Assembly (NCBI GenBank): GCA_902555065.1
Contig: CACDQQ010000003.1
Location: forward strand, 1 to 64,000
Direction of reading: 5' to 3'
DNA from: an uncultured Pelagibacteraceae bacterium
GTDB lineage: Bacteria; Pseudomonadota; Alphaproteobacteria; Pelagibacterales; Pelagibacteraceae
DNA: 64,000 nt
Under the pieces are notes generated by a model. It saw only the letters and a program-made list of their open reading frames with translations, searched no databases and had not been told where the DNA came from. Of the stretch, positions 16,783 through 26,202 are shown piece by piece. The translations under genes were made by a program, and so were the position numbers. Each line of letters opens with the position of its first letter. Within the stretch, counting starts at the first letter, position 1.

Positions 16783-17391
16783 TTAATAATTTTTTGAAAT
16801 AATATCTTGAATTGTATTACTTATAACTATTGTTCCAGCTTTGTTAGGATGTATGCCATCCTGTTGATTTAGATTTGGATCAAGAGCAACACCCTCTAGC
16901 AAAAATGGAATTAAGGGTAAATTATATTTTTTTGACAATTTAGGATAAATAGCATCAAAATTTTTTTTATACTTAGTTCCATGAGTTGTTGGCGCAACCA
17001 TCCCAGCTATTATAATTTTTATTTTTTTACTGTTAGCGATTTTAATTATTTCTTCTAAATTTCTCTCAGTTTCATCTGGTTGAATTCCTCTAAGCATATC
17101 ATTTGCCCCAAGACCAAGGATGATTAGATCAATACCGGGTTCTGATAAACTCCATTCTGCTCTATTCAATCCACCAGAAGAAGTACTACCTGACACACTT
17201 CCATTTATTACCTTAATATTTAAACCACTCCTAACGAGATTACTTTCTAAAACCAAAGATAAGTGTTGCTCTTTAGGTAGACCATAACCCGCCATTAAAC
17301 TATCGCCGAATAATATAACCTTTTCTATTGCACTTGCATTTATGTGCACTAGAAAGAATAACAATATTTTTATAAATAAACTTTTATTCAT
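16783..17391 (-). CDS. tesA: Periplasmic SGNH esterase / acyl-CoA thioesterase I
   Basis: 202 aa from the ATG complementary to 17389-17391, which begins a signal peptide (MNKSLFIKILLFFLVHINASA). SGNH blocks: GDSLMAGYGL (Ser31), a Gly block GSVSGSTSSGGL, GANDML and the terminal DGIHPN with Asp and His. This is the TesA/arylesterase pattern, a periplasmic lysophospholipase/thioesterase. The neighbouring divergent ybbA-ybbP pair is the same arrangement as in enterobacteria. The start codon shares CATG with the ybbA start, so both initiators overlap. Confidence 0.92.
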   Translation of the reverse strand: MNKSLFIKILLFFLVHINASAIEKVILFGDSLMAGYGLPKEQHLSLVLESNLVRSGLNIKVINGSVSGSTSSGGLNRAEWSLSEPGIDLIILGLGANDMLRGIQPDETERNLEEIIKIANSKKIKIIIAGMVAPTTHGTKYKKNFDAIYPKLSKKYNLPLIPFLLEGVALDPNLNQQDGIHPNKAGTIVISNTIQDIISKNY

Positions 17392-18055
17392 GAACACACT
17401 TCTTAAATTAAAAAAAATAAATCTCAAATACCAAACTGGGAAGGACAATATCAATGTTTTAAAAAATATTGATTTAACTATAAAAAAAAAAGAAACTGTA
17501 TCTGTGGTTGGAGAAAGTGGGTCAGGAAAAACAAGCTTGATTATGCTTATTGGTGGACTAGAACGTCCAACCTCAGGGAAAATTATATTTCAAGACAGGG
17601 AAATAACAAATCTTAATGAAGACGAAGTATCTGAAATTAGAAAGCAAAATATAGGAATTATATTTCAATCTTTCTATTTAATTCCAAATTATACAGCTGT
17701 TGAAAATGTAGCTTTAACACTTGAACTTAATGAATTTAAAAATCCAGAGAAAGAAGCAAAAAGTTTATTAGATCGATTTGGTCTAAAACATAGATTCAAT
17801 AATCTTCCAAGTCAATTATCTGGCGGAGAGCAACAACGTGTGGCGATTGCTAGAGCTATTGCAATGAAACCAGATTTGATTTTAGCTGATGAACCAACTG
17901 GTAATCTAGATACCGAAAACTCAATAATGATCTCTGAAATTTTATTTAAATACGTCAAAGAAGAAGGGTCTTCTTTAATAATGGTCACACATGATCCAAA
18001 ATTAGCAGACAAAGCAAAACGAAAAATTAAAATCAAAGATGGAAAAATTAAATAA
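17390..18055 (+). CDS. ybbA: ABC transporter ATPase YbbA
   Basis: 221 aa from the ATG at 17390; an upstream in-frame ATG at 17342 would extend it into tesA and lose the family-like N-terminus MNTLLKLKKI. Walker A GESGSGKTS (41-49), Q-loop IIFQSFYLIP, signature LSGGEQQR and Walker B LILADEPTGNLD are intact. It belongs to the LolD/MacB/YbbA group that pairs with FtsX-type permeases and moves lipids or peptides across the envelope rather than importing solutes. Its stop overlaps ybbP by 17 bp. Confidence 0.93.
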   Translation: MNTLLKLKKINLKYQTGKDNINVLKNIDLTIKKKETVSVVGESGSGKTSLIMLIGGLERPTSGKIIFQDREITNLNEDEVSEIRKQNIGIIFQSFYLIPNYTAVENVALTLELNEFKNPEKEAKSLLDRFGLKHRFNNLPSQLSGGEQQRVAIARAIAMKPDLILADEPTGNLDTENSIMISEILFKYVKEEGSSLIMVTHDPKLADKAKRKIKIKDGKIK

Positions 18056-20576
18056 TTCTTCGGAGTTAAGTTTAATATTCAAGTATGCTTTAAAGGATTT
18101 AAGCAGAAATTATAAAAAAATTTCAAGCATTATTGTAACGCTGTTTATCAGTCTTTTTATTTTAAGTGCCATCTTTACAATCGAAGATAGTTTAAAAAAA
18201 GAGCTTAATGATAATGCAAAAGTTCTTTTGGGTGGAGATCTCGAAATCGATTATAACCGTAATCAGGGGGATCTTAATTTAGTCAATAAAGTAAAGGAAT
18301 TTTCAACTGTCTCACAAATGATAGAGTTCAGTACAATGCTTTCTACGACAGGCAGAGAAAAAAATAAATCATTATTTACAAGGATTAAAACAGTTGATGA
18401 AAAATATCCACTTTACGGTGAAGTTGTTTATGAGCCAGAAGATGCTTATGAAAGAATGCAAAAGGAACCAAAGACAATTTTGATTAATGAAAGTTTATCA
18501 AAAACTTTAAAGATAAAAATAAATGACAAAGTTAAGGTACAAGATCAAAGTTTCATAGTTGTTGGAATTATAAAATCTGTACCTGATGTCAGTGGGTTTG
18601 TAGCTTTTGGAGATTGGGCATTAGCAGGAAAACAAACTTTGGAGATACTAAAACTAAATGGAATAGGTAGTTTTTTAAATTATGAGTATAAAGTAAAATT
18701 TAATCCAAGTGATGATCCAGAAAAAATAGAAAGTAAGATCAAAGATATTTTTAAAGATGACCAAAAAGTAAAACTTAGATTTCCAGAAAATTCAGCAAGT
18801 GGCTTAAAAAGGATAATTAATAATTTTTCCCAATTTCTCTCTTTAGTTTCAATTAGTGCAATGTTAATTGCTGGAATAGGTATCGCTAATACATTGTTGT
18901 CTTTTATAAACCAGAACAATATGTCTATAGCTGTAAGAAAAGCTGTAGGATTTTATTCAGGAAATATAAAAACACTTTATTATCTTCAATTATTAATATT
19001 ATTATTTATTATTACTGTAATTTCTTATGGCTCAAGTTTTTTAATTGTACCAATTGCTGATAAATATTTATCTGATGGGTTGGGATTAAATGTTTATCCA
19101 AAATTCTCTTTAATTAATTTTATAAAAATATTTATTGTAGGTTTGTTAGTTCTTATAATTTTTTCAATACCAACAATAAGTTCAATTGATCAAGTTAGAG
19201 CATCAAACCTATTTAGAAATGTATTCCAAAACCTGCAATTTTATTACTCAAAAAAGTCAATTATTTTAAGTTTTATTTTGTTATCAATTTTAGTTTTATT
19301 GTTTACATTTGGATCCGAAAGACCTTCATATAGCTTGGGTTATTTTCTTGCTTTTTTTGTGTGTCTAATTGTATTTTTTTTACTTTCAAAAATTATAATT
19401 TATTTACTGAAAAAGTTTAATTTTAGTTCAAATATTTCTTTAAAAGTATCAATAAAAAATATAACTCAAACAAAAAGTATCACGCCTATTACAATTATGT
19501 CGTTAGGTTTGGGTGTAACTTTATTATTAACTTTAGCCTTAGTTGGAACAAATTTTAAAAGAGAAATTGCAAGGTCTATTCCAGATATTGCACCTGATTA
19601 TTTTTTTGTTGGAATTCAAAAAGGTGAAAAGGAAAAATTTGAACAAGGTATTTACAAAATGAATCCTGATGCGAATATTGAAATAGTGCCTATGGTTTCC
19701 TCCGGAATTGTAAAAATTAATGGTGTGAATCCAAATAGCTATATTAAACCAGATAATGATAGTTATTGGGTAATTGGAAGTGAAAGAAGATCTTCTTGGG
19801 TTGAAAATATCCCTAAAGATAACCCAATTTTAAAAGGAGAATGGTGGGATTTATCTAAACCTAACCAACTTCAGATTTCACTTGATGCAAAAGTGGCTAA
19901 AGATTTTAATATAGAGTTGGGAGATATTTTTACTTTAAACATTTATGGTCGAGAAATTGATGGAGAAATAGTTAATTTTAGAGAAGTTGATTATCGTGAT
20001 CTAAATATTAATTTTGCAATGTTATTTAATCCACAATTTGCAAAAAAAATTCCTCATGAATATTTAGCAACTGCTAAGTTTAAAAATCCAGATAATTTTG
20101 ATGAAACCAAAATGTTAGAAGTGTTACCGAGTTTGTCTATGATAAAAATTGCTGATTACTTAAACAAAGTAACATCAGTTTTAAATAAAGTTTTCATAGC
20201 TGTAACCTTAATTTCTGGTGTAACAATTGTCATTGGATTGATTGTTATCTCAAGTGCTATAATGGTCCAAGGAAAAGTAAAAGAGTACCAAAATCTTGTA
20301 TTTAAAATTTTAGGTTTTTCAAAAAAAGAAATTATATTTTCCTCTTTAATAGAATTTATAATTATCTTTATGTCGGTAATATTGATTGCAATCTTTTTTG
20401 CAGTGATTGGTTCAAAATTTATAATGGAAAATATCTTTGAATTAGTTTGGCAATTTGATTTAAAAGTTTTAATTTATCTTGGTATTTCTATAGGTATAGT
20501 AACCTTGATATTAATTATGCTAACTAATCTTAAGTACTTAAATCCCAAGGTTTATCCACTTATAAGAAATCAGTAA
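18039..20576 (+). CDS. ybbP: FtsX-type ABC permease YbbP
   Basis: 845 aa, the long YbbP architecture. An N-terminal helix (about 28-48) is followed by a large periplasmic MacB-like domain, an FtsX block of three helices (about 270-400), a central pair of helices, a second periplasmic domain (about 510-700) and a final FtsX triplet (about 720-840). The sequence VRKAVGFYSGNIKTLYYLQL typifies FtsX coupling helices. It forms a mechanotransmission-type ABC machine with YbbA. The start lies inside ybbA, which suggests coupled translation. Confidence 0.9.
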   Translation: MEKLNNSSELSLIFKYALKDLSRNYKKISSIIVTLFISLFILSAIFTIEDSLKKELNDNAKVLLGGDLEIDYNRNQGDLNLVNKVKEFSTVSQMIEFSTMLSTTGREKNKSLFTRIKTVDEKYPLYGEVVYEPEDAYERMQKEPKTILINESLSKTLKIKINDKVKVQDQSFIVVGIIKSVPDVSGFVAFGDWALAGKQTLEILKLNGIGSFLNYEYKVKFNPSDDPEKIESKIKDIFKDDQKVKLRFPENSASGLKRIINNFSQFLSLVSISAMLIAGIGIANTLLSFINQNNMSIAVRKAVGFYSGNIKTLYYLQLLILLFIITVISYGSSFLIVPIADKYLSDGLGLNVYPKFSLINFIKIFIVGLLVLIIFSIPTISSIDQVRASNLFRNVFQNLQFYYSKKSIILSFILLSILVLLFTFGSERPSYSLGYFLAFFVCLIVFFLLSKIIIYLLKKFNFSSNISLKVSIKNITQTKSITPITIMSLGLGVTLLLTLALVGTNFKREIARSIPDIAPDYFFVGIQKGEKEKFEQGIYKMNPDANIEIVPMVSSGIVKINGVNPNSYIKPDNDSYWVIGSERRSSWVENIPKDNPILKGEWWDLSKPNQLQISLDAKVAKDFNIELGDIFTLNIYGREIDGEIVNFREVDYRDLNINFAMLFNPQFAKKIPHEYLATAKFKNPDNFDETKMLEVLPSLSMIKIADYLNKVTSVLNKVFIAVTLISGVTIVIGLIVISSAIMVQGKVKEYQNLVFKILGFSKKEIIFSSLIEFIIIFMSVILIAIFFAVIGSKFIMENIFELVWQFDLKVLIYLGISIGIVTLILIMLTNLKYLNPKVYPLIRNQ

Positions 20577-20618
20577 TAATTTGTTTAATTTAATATTTTA
20601 AATATATTCAATATTAAA

Positions 20619-22307
20619 ATGGATAATCAAGAAAAAGCAAAAAAATTTTTCTTAGAAGGAATAAATTTATTTATTAATAAAGAATTTGATAAAGCAATCA
20701 TTGAATTTAAAAAATCATTGGAATTACAACCAAAAAGAGGATCCATAATTCTGAATTTGTCAAAAACATACTTTAAAGTAAAAAATTATATTAAAGCAAA
20801 AGACCACCTAGAAAAATTAATATCTTATAATGTTTCATTAGAAGAAAAAAAAGAAGCACTGTCATTGCTTTATGAAGTATATATTAATTTAGACGACATT
20901 CATGGAATTGAGAAATTAAAGAAAATTTCATCTTCAGAGGATTATTTTGATGATTTTACAAAAATGAAATTAAACCTTTATTACCCCAAATTATTTGATT
21001 CTGTAGATCAGATTAAAAATTTTAGGAAAGGTTATTCAGAAAATATTAAAAAAATTTTATATGAAGAAAATTTTAACACTTTAAATCTAGAAAAAAATCC
21101 ATTAGTGCCTCCAAATTTTTGGTTATCATATGATGGTCAGGATAATTTGGAAATTAATAAAAAATTTACAAAATTATTTAAAAAAATATATCCAGAACTG
21201 AACCAGCTTGATCTTAAAGATACACAAAGAAATAAAAAAATTAAAATAGGGTTTATCTCAGAATTTTTTACAAATCATACTATTTTAAAGTTATTTGAGG
21301 GTATAATTTATAAATTAGATAAATCAAAATTTGATGTTTATATATTTTATTCAGATAAGACACTGCCAGGAACAAGATATGAAGAATTGAAAAGAAACTC
21401 TATTATGTATGATTACGAAAACGTTTTTTTACCTGAGAATTTTTACCAAAAAGTTAATTTAATTAAAGAAAAATGCTTAGATATATTATTTTACACAGAC
21501 ATACACATGTCTCAAAATCTGTATTATTTGACATTAATTAGACTAGCAAAAATTCAAATGACTTCATGGGGCCACCCTGAAACAACTGGAAACTCAAAAA
21601 TTGATTATTTTTTATCATCGAAATTTCTAGAAATTGAAGATTGTCAAAAGAGATATAGTGAAAAAGTTTTGCTATCTAATTATCTACCAATGTATTTTTA
21701 CAAACCAAAAGTTATAAACCAACTAAGAGAAGACTTAATGGTAAAAAAAAATAATTATTCTTGTCCCCAAAATCTTATAAAAATGCATCCTTCTTTCGAT
21801 TTAGCAATAAATAAAATTCTTAAAAAAGACAAAAAAGCTGAAATTTATTTTATTAAAGATTCAAACGAAGAATTAACAAAAAAATTTTTCAATAGATTAA
21901 AAAAAACAGTAAAAACAAATATTGATCGTATATATTTTAAAGAAAAGTTAACCGTTGAACAGTTTATAAATGACTGTGGAAAATCCTCAGTATTATTAGA
22001 TCCATTTATTTTTGGAGCGGGAAATAGCTTTCATGAATCTATGTATTATGGAACTCCAACAGTTACAATGCCTACAAAATATTTAAAAAGTAGAATTGTT
22101 ACAGGTGCTTATAACCAAATGGAAATTGAGAACCCACCAATAGCAAAAGAAGTTGAAGAGTATGTTGATTTATGTGTTGAATTTGCAAATAATGTAAATC
22201 TTGATTTAAAAAAATATTACAGTGAACAAGCTAATAAAAATCTCTTCGAAAATGAAAAAGTAATTCAAGATTTAGAATTAAAATTTGAAAGTATTGTGAG
22301 CAATTAA
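20619..22307 (+). CDS. TPR protein with O-GlcNAc-transferase-like C-terminal domain
   Basis: 562 aa. Residues about 1-85 hold two or three TPR units (FNKAIIEF-like helices, e.g. KEFDKAIIEFKKSLELQPK). Residues about 205-555 resemble the SPINDLY/O-GlcNAc transferase catalytic region: IKIGFISEFFTNHTI, a Rossmann half with MTSWGHPETTGNSKIDYFL in place of the usual GYPGTTG, and LLDPFIFGAGNSFHESMYYGTPTVTMP toward the nucleotide site. It is divergent from the second OGT-like protein in this window. Likely a cytoplasmic glycosyltransferase acting on protein or surface glycan. Its stop abuts the convergent folD stop with no gap. Confidence 0.8.
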   Translation: MDNQEKAKKFFLEGINLFINKEFDKAIIEFKKSLELQPKRGSIILNLSKTYFKVKNYIKAKDHLEKLISYNVSLEEKKEALSLLYEVYINLDDIHGIEKLKKISSSEDYFDDFTKMKLNLYYPKLFDSVDQIKNFRKGYSENIKKILYEENFNTLNLEKNPLVPPNFWLSYDGQDNLEINKKFTKLFKKIYPELNQLDLKDTQRNKKIKIGFISEFFTNHTILKLFEGIIYKLDKSKFDVYIFYSDKTLPGTRYEELKRNSIMYDYENVFLPENFYQKVNLIKEKCLDILFYTDIHMSQNLYYLTLIRLAKIQMTSWGHPETTGNSKIDYFLSSKFLEIEDCQKRYSEKVLLSNYLPMYFYKPKVINQLREDLMVKKNNYSCPQNLIKMHPSFDLAINKILKKDKKAEIYFIKDSNEELTKKFFNRLKKTVKTNIDRIYFKEKLTVEQFINDCGKSSVLLDPFIFGAGNSFHESMYYGTPTVTMPTKYLKSRIVTGAYNQMEIENPPIAKEVEEYVDLCVEFANNVNLDLKKYYSEQANKNLFENEKVIQDLELKFESIVSN

Positions 22308-23153
22308 TTATTTTAAGTTCCTTTTAAAACATTCAATTGTATTTTTTAACAAACATGCAATAGTCATAGGTCCAACTCCACCCGGAACTGGAGTTAGTGC
22401 TTTTGCGACTTTTGATACTTCATCAAAAGCAACATCTCCTACTAAACCATTTTCAGTTTTGTTAATTCCTACATCAATTACAATAGCATCTTTTTTAACC
22501 CAATCACCCTTTACAAGTTCTGGAATGCCAACAGCAGCAACAATAATATCTCCTGTTAAACATTCTCCCTTAAGATCTTTTGTTTTTGAATGTGTAATTG
22601 TAACTGTACAATTTTCTTTTAACAGCAATTGTGTCATCGGCTTACCATTTAAATTTGATCTTCCTACAATAACAGCCTTTTTTCCATTAAGGTTTGGTTC
22701 AATTTTTTTTATTAATAAATAACAACCTAAAGGAGTGCATGGTATAGAGCTTTCATAACCTGATGAAAGATTACCAACATTCATTGGATGAAAGCCATCA
22801 ACATCTTTCTCCGGTATAATAGCCTCTATTACTTTTTGTTTATCTATATGTTTTGGAAGTGGCAACTGAACTAAAATTCCTGAAACAGAATCGTCTTTGT
22901 TAAGTTCCTCAATTTTTTTTAATACTTCAATTTCTTCAACACTATCAGGATATCTGATCACCTCTGATTTAAGACCTACTTCGTTCGCAGATTTTTCTTT
23001 ATTTTTAACATAAATTTGACTAGGCGCTAAATCCCCTATCAATATAACTGTTAAACCTGGTACTTTATTATGCTTATCTTTTAAAGCTAAGACCTCTTTT
23101 TTTAGCTCTTCTCTTAGATCAGCGGCAGTCTTTTTTCCATCAATTAAAATCAT
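22308..23153 (-). CDS. folD: Methylene-THF dehydrogenase/cyclohydrolase FolD
   Basis: 281 aa, normal FolD length. Signatures: YVKNKEKSANEVG with the catalytic Lys, GILVQLPLPKHID, the NADP-binding VIVGRSNLNGKPM and the C-terminal PVPGGVGPMTIACLL. The bifunctional enzyme interconverts methylene-, methenyl- and formyl-tetrahydrofolate for purine, thymidylate and methionine metabolism. It is the last gene of a minus-strand series hemC-hemD-mscS-yggT-folD with gaps of 1-4 bp or small overlaps. Confidence 0.97.
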   Translation of the reverse strand: MILIDGKKTAADLREELKKEVLALKDKHNKVPGLTVILIGDLAPSQIYVKNKEKSANEVGLKSEVIRYPDSVEEIEVLKKIEELNKDDSVSGILVQLPLPKHIDKQKVIEAIIPEKDVDGFHPMNVGNLSSGYESSIPCTPLGCYLLIKKIEPNLNGKKAVIVGRSNLNGKPMTQLLLKENCTVTITHSKTKDLKGECLTGDIIVAAVGIPELVKGDWVKKDAIVIDVGINKTENGLVGDVAFDEVSKVAKALTPVPGGVGPMTIACLLKNTIECFKRNLK

Positions 23154-23156
23154 TTA

Positions 23157-23447
23157 TTAAAATATAAGTGGTGCAACGTAAAGCTTCATACACATTTCTA
23201 TAAACCATATCAACAAAAGAAGTACGATAGGTGAAATATCAAAAGCCCCTAGGTTAGGTAAAAATCTTCTAATTCTCATTAGAATCGGTTCTGTCATCTT
23301 ATAAGTGAAATCTAATATTAAATATACAAACCGATTACTGGTATTTAAAACATTAAAAGCAACTAACCAGCTTATTACGACATTAGCGATTACAACATAT
23401 GAGTAAAGTTTTAAAATTTGAAGTGCTAAATAAAATATAGCAATCAT
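23157..23447 (-). CDS. YggT family membrane protein
   Basis: 96 aa with two hydrophobic regions and the family's central YKMTEPILMRIRRFLP element, followed by FDISPIVLLLLIWF. YggT proteins are small integral membrane proteins of uncertain role, linked in some bacteria to osmotic stress or thylakoid/division organisation. It overlaps the mscS-family gene by 4 bp (ATGA type), which suggests a membrane-stress pairing with that channel, and lies 3 bp before folD. Confidence 0.88.
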   Translation of the reverse strand: MIAIFYLALQILKLYSYVVIANVVISWLVAFNVLNTSNRFVYLILDFTYKMTEPILMRIRRFLPNLGAFDISPIVLLLLIWFIEMCMKLYVAPLIF

Positions 23448-24529
23448 TTTTTTTCAACATAAATGGACTGACTAGGAAATGCAAAGGCAGCTCCTTTACT
23501 TTCAACAATTTTTTTTATTTCAAGTGCCAAGTTTTCTTTAACTTGTAAATAATTAGTCCAGCTATTTGTTTTTGTAAAACATCTAACATACATATCAATT
23601 GAACTATCTGAAAACTTATCTATTCTAACAGCAACTCCCACAGACTGGTCATAATCTTCACCTTTATTAATGTGGTCTTCAATATTATCTCTTATTGTTT
23701 TTAATTGTTCAATAGTGGTGTCATATTGAAGAGTTATTATCCAACTAATAGCCCAATTAGTTTTTCTGGTATTATTAATCACTGCATTTTCTGCAAACTG
23801 AAAGTTAGGAATAATTGCTAATGACTTATCAAATTTTCTTATAACCGTTGATCTAAATCCGATGTTTTCAACAACTCCTTCAATAACCCCATCAACTTTG
23901 ATCCAATCGCCAATTCTAAATCTTTTTTCAACCAAAACTAAAATTCCAGAGATTAAATTTTTAAATAAATCCTGAGCACCTAATGCTACTGCTACTCCAA
24001 ATAAACCCAATCCAGCTATTATTGGTCCAATCTTAATTCCCCATAACTCAAGAACAGCCGCTGCACCTAATATAAAAATTAAAATTTTAAGAGACTTAAT
24101 AATCCAACCTATTAGTTCTTTTGTAAGAACCTTGTCTAATCCGCTTAATATGTAAGATAATGGTTCAATTATTTGATGAATTATCCAAAATATTAATATT
24201 GTGATTAAAGTTCTATTAATATTATCTATAAAGCCTCTAGTTTCATTATCAAATGACATGTAATAGCTTGCAAAAAAGACACCAAGAACTATTGGAAGAA
24301 ATCTCGCAGGTCCTTCCATAGATTTTACAAATGTATCATCTAATTTGTTTGTTGTTCTTTTTGAGATTAGTTCTAATTTTTTTATAACAAGTTTACTTAT
24401 TAGTCCTCTAAATATTAAAAATATTATAAATATTCCAATACCTATTATTATCTGGAAGAAATCTACTCCAAGTATCCCCTGTTTCCATACTGATAAAAAT
24501 AATTGATTGAGTTTATTTAAAACGTCCAT
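23444..24529 (-). CDS. MscS-family mechanosensitive channel
   Basis: 361 aa: four or five membrane helices, then the pore helix with GLGLFGVAVALGAQDLFKNL and the beta domain VEKRFRIGDWIKVDGVIEGVVENIGFRST that defines MscS proteins. The C-terminal alpha/beta vestibule (about 255-355) is complete. It would release solutes on hypo-osmotic shock; some relatives act as slow conductance channels. It has more N-terminal helices than the minimal 286-aa MscS. hemD lies 2 bp upstream. Confidence 0.93.
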   Translation of the reverse strand: MDVLNKLNQLFLSVWKQGILGVDFFQIIIGIGIFIIFLIFRGLISKLVIKKLELISKRTTNKLDDTFVKSMEGPARFLPIVLGVFFASYYMSFDNETRGFIDNINRTLITILIFWIIHQIIEPLSYILSGLDKVLTKELIGWIIKSLKILIFILGAAAVLELWGIKIGPIIAGLGLFGVAVALGAQDLFKNLISGILVLVEKRFRIGDWIKVDGVIEGVVENIGFRSTVIRKFDKSLAIIPNFQFAENAVINNTRKTNWAISWIITLQYDTTIEQLKTIRDNIEDHINKGEDYDQSVGVAVRIDKFSDSSIDMYVRCFTKTNSWTNYLQVKENLALEIKKIVESKGAAFAFPSQSIYVEKK

Positions 24530-24531
24530 TT

Positions 24532-25230
24532 TTAAATTTTATATAGTAAAAACTCTTCTTCACCAGAGTTAAATAAAAAAATTTTTTTCCATTTAACATC
24601 ATTTAAGACTGATGATGCTTTTTCGCCAATACACATTAGATTTGTTTCCATCCAAATATTGTCTAAATTATATTTTTTTATGATTTTATTGAAAGCCTTT
24701 GCGCTATTTTCAGAATAGATAAAAACAATGTCTGGTACAGAAGATTTAAGATCAATTAAGAAATTATTGTCTAAATTTTCATTGGGTATTGCAGTATAAT
24801 TTATAATTCTCTTAACAACGTAATTTTCAGAAATTAATTCTTTATCGAGATTGAATGAAACAACTTCTCCACTGACATAAAGCATAGATCCAATTTTTGG
24901 ATCAAAGTTTTGTAAAATTAATTCTTTTAGATTATTCACGTTTCCTTCTGCACAAAAAATATTTTGAAAACCTAATTCTTTTGCTTTTCGTTCAGTTGCA
25001 AGACCTACACAAAAACAAATTATATTTTTATCTATTTTTGAAGTATCTAAATTTTTTAATGCATTAGCACTTGTAAATATAATTCCTTTGAATTGTGTAA
25101 AATCTTTTTCTGTTATTTCTATCTTTTTAATTTTTAGTAGAGGTAAATGTGAAACTTTATGGTTCATCGAACTAAATTTTAATATTAATTGCTTACTGTC
25201 GTCCAATGGTCTAGTTAATAAAATATGCAT
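24532..25230 (-). CDS. hemD: Uroporphyrinogen-III synthase HemD
   Basis: 232 aa, a poorly conserved family. The assignment rests on the two-domain pattern LLTRPLDDSKQL, FTSANALKNL, CVGLATERKAKELGF, LYVSGEVVSFNLD, FIYSENSAKAF and MCIGEKASSVL, and on the position 1 bp after hemC. HemD closes and inverts ring D of hydroxymethylbilane to give uroporphyrinogen III. hemC-hemD is the standard tandem order. Confidence 0.9.
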   Translation of the reverse strand: MHILLTRPLDDSKQLILKFSSMNHKVSHLPLLKIKKIEITEKDFTQFKGIIFTSANALKNLDTSKIDKNIICFCVGLATERKAKELGFQNIFCAEGNVNNLKELILQNFDPKIGSMLYVSGEVVSFNLDKELISENYVVKRIINYTAIPNENLDNNFLIDLKSSVPDIVFIYSENSAKAFNKIIKKYNLDNIWMETNLMCIGEKASSVLNDVKWKKIFLFNSGEEEFLLYKI

Positions 25231-25231
25231 A

Positions 25232-26143
25232 CTAATTTTTATATGAACCTTTTGATTCTAATTTAAGTTTTTCTCCAATATATCTACTAGTAATTTTTAT
25301 TTTTTCTCTTTCTACACTTTCTTTAAGATAGTATCTTTTTTCTCCGTCGGTAGAAAAAAGCTCCGTAACTAAATCCACATACTCACCATTTATTTTTGCA
25401 AAGACACCTACAGCAGTATCACAGTCACCTTCAAGAACTTTCAAAACTTCCCTTTCGGCATTTGCAACAATTCGAGAATCCTCATCGTTTATGTTTTCCA
25501 GTAATTTTTTTATTTCATTGTCATCTTCTCTACATTGTATAGCTATAATTCCTTGTCCAGCACAAGGTATAAGTTCGTCAATACTAAATTCTTGTGAGAT
25601 TTTATGTTCTAATTGTAAAGCATCTATTCCAGCTTTAGACAGAAGTATTGCATCGTATTCGCCTTTTTCTAATTTTTTAATTCTTGTATCAACATTGCCT
25701 CTTATCAATTTATATTTCAAGTCAGGTCTTTTTTTTTTGAGCTGATATTCTCTTCTATATGATGACGTTCCTACAACAGAATTGGTTTGTAGATCCTCAA
25801 ATTTAACTTTATTTTTGCTTATTAAAATTTCATTTGGAGAATTTCTTTTTAAAAAATTATTCGTTAAAAGATTTTCTGTTTCTATAGTAGGCATATCTTT
25901 CAATGCGTGAACTGCTATGTCTATATTTTTATTTAATAAATCTTTCTCGATTTGTGATGAAAACAATCCTTTTCCACCTATTTTAGACAATCTTTGATCT
26001 TTTTTTTGATCTCCTGTTGTTAATATTTTTTTTAATTCTATTTCATTTGGAAAGTATTTCTTTAGTTTATTTTTTACATTTTTCGCATAAATCATTGCTA
26101 ACTTACTTCCGCGTGTTCCGATTATTAAATTAGTTCTTTTCAT
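25232..26143 (-). CDS. hemC: Porphobilinogen deaminase HemC
   Basis: 303 aa, usual length. Signatures: IGTRGSKLAMIYA, IAVHALKDMPT, VGTSSYRREYQL, RGNVDTRIKKLEKGEYDAILLSKAG given here as two linked motifs, and PCAGQGIIAIQCR. The cofactor-attachment Cys sits in LEGDCDTAVG, where most enzymes read GGC. It condenses four porphobilinogens to hydroxymethylbilane. The gene heads the minus-strand hem series and is divergent from tsaD across 59 bp that would hold both promoters. Confidence 0.96.
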   Translation of the reverse strand: MKRTNLIIGTRGSKLAMIYAKNVKNKLKKYFPNEIELKKILTTGDQKKDQRLSKIGGKGLFSSQIEKDLLNKNIDIAVHALKDMPTIETENLLTNNFLKRNSPNEILISKNKVKFEDLQTNSVVGTSSYRREYQLKKKRPDLKYKLIRGNVDTRIKKLEKGEYDAILLSKAGIDALQLEHKISQEFSIDELIPCAGQGIIAIQCREDDNEIKKLLENINDEDSRIVANAEREVLKVLEGDCDTAVGVFAKINGEYVDLVTELFSTDGEKRYYLKESVEREKIKITSRYIGEKLKLESKGSYKN

Positions 26144-26202
26144 AAAACTTATTTTTATTACATTGTTATAGTTTAATTGTATTAATTATAAAAAAATAAT
26201 TT

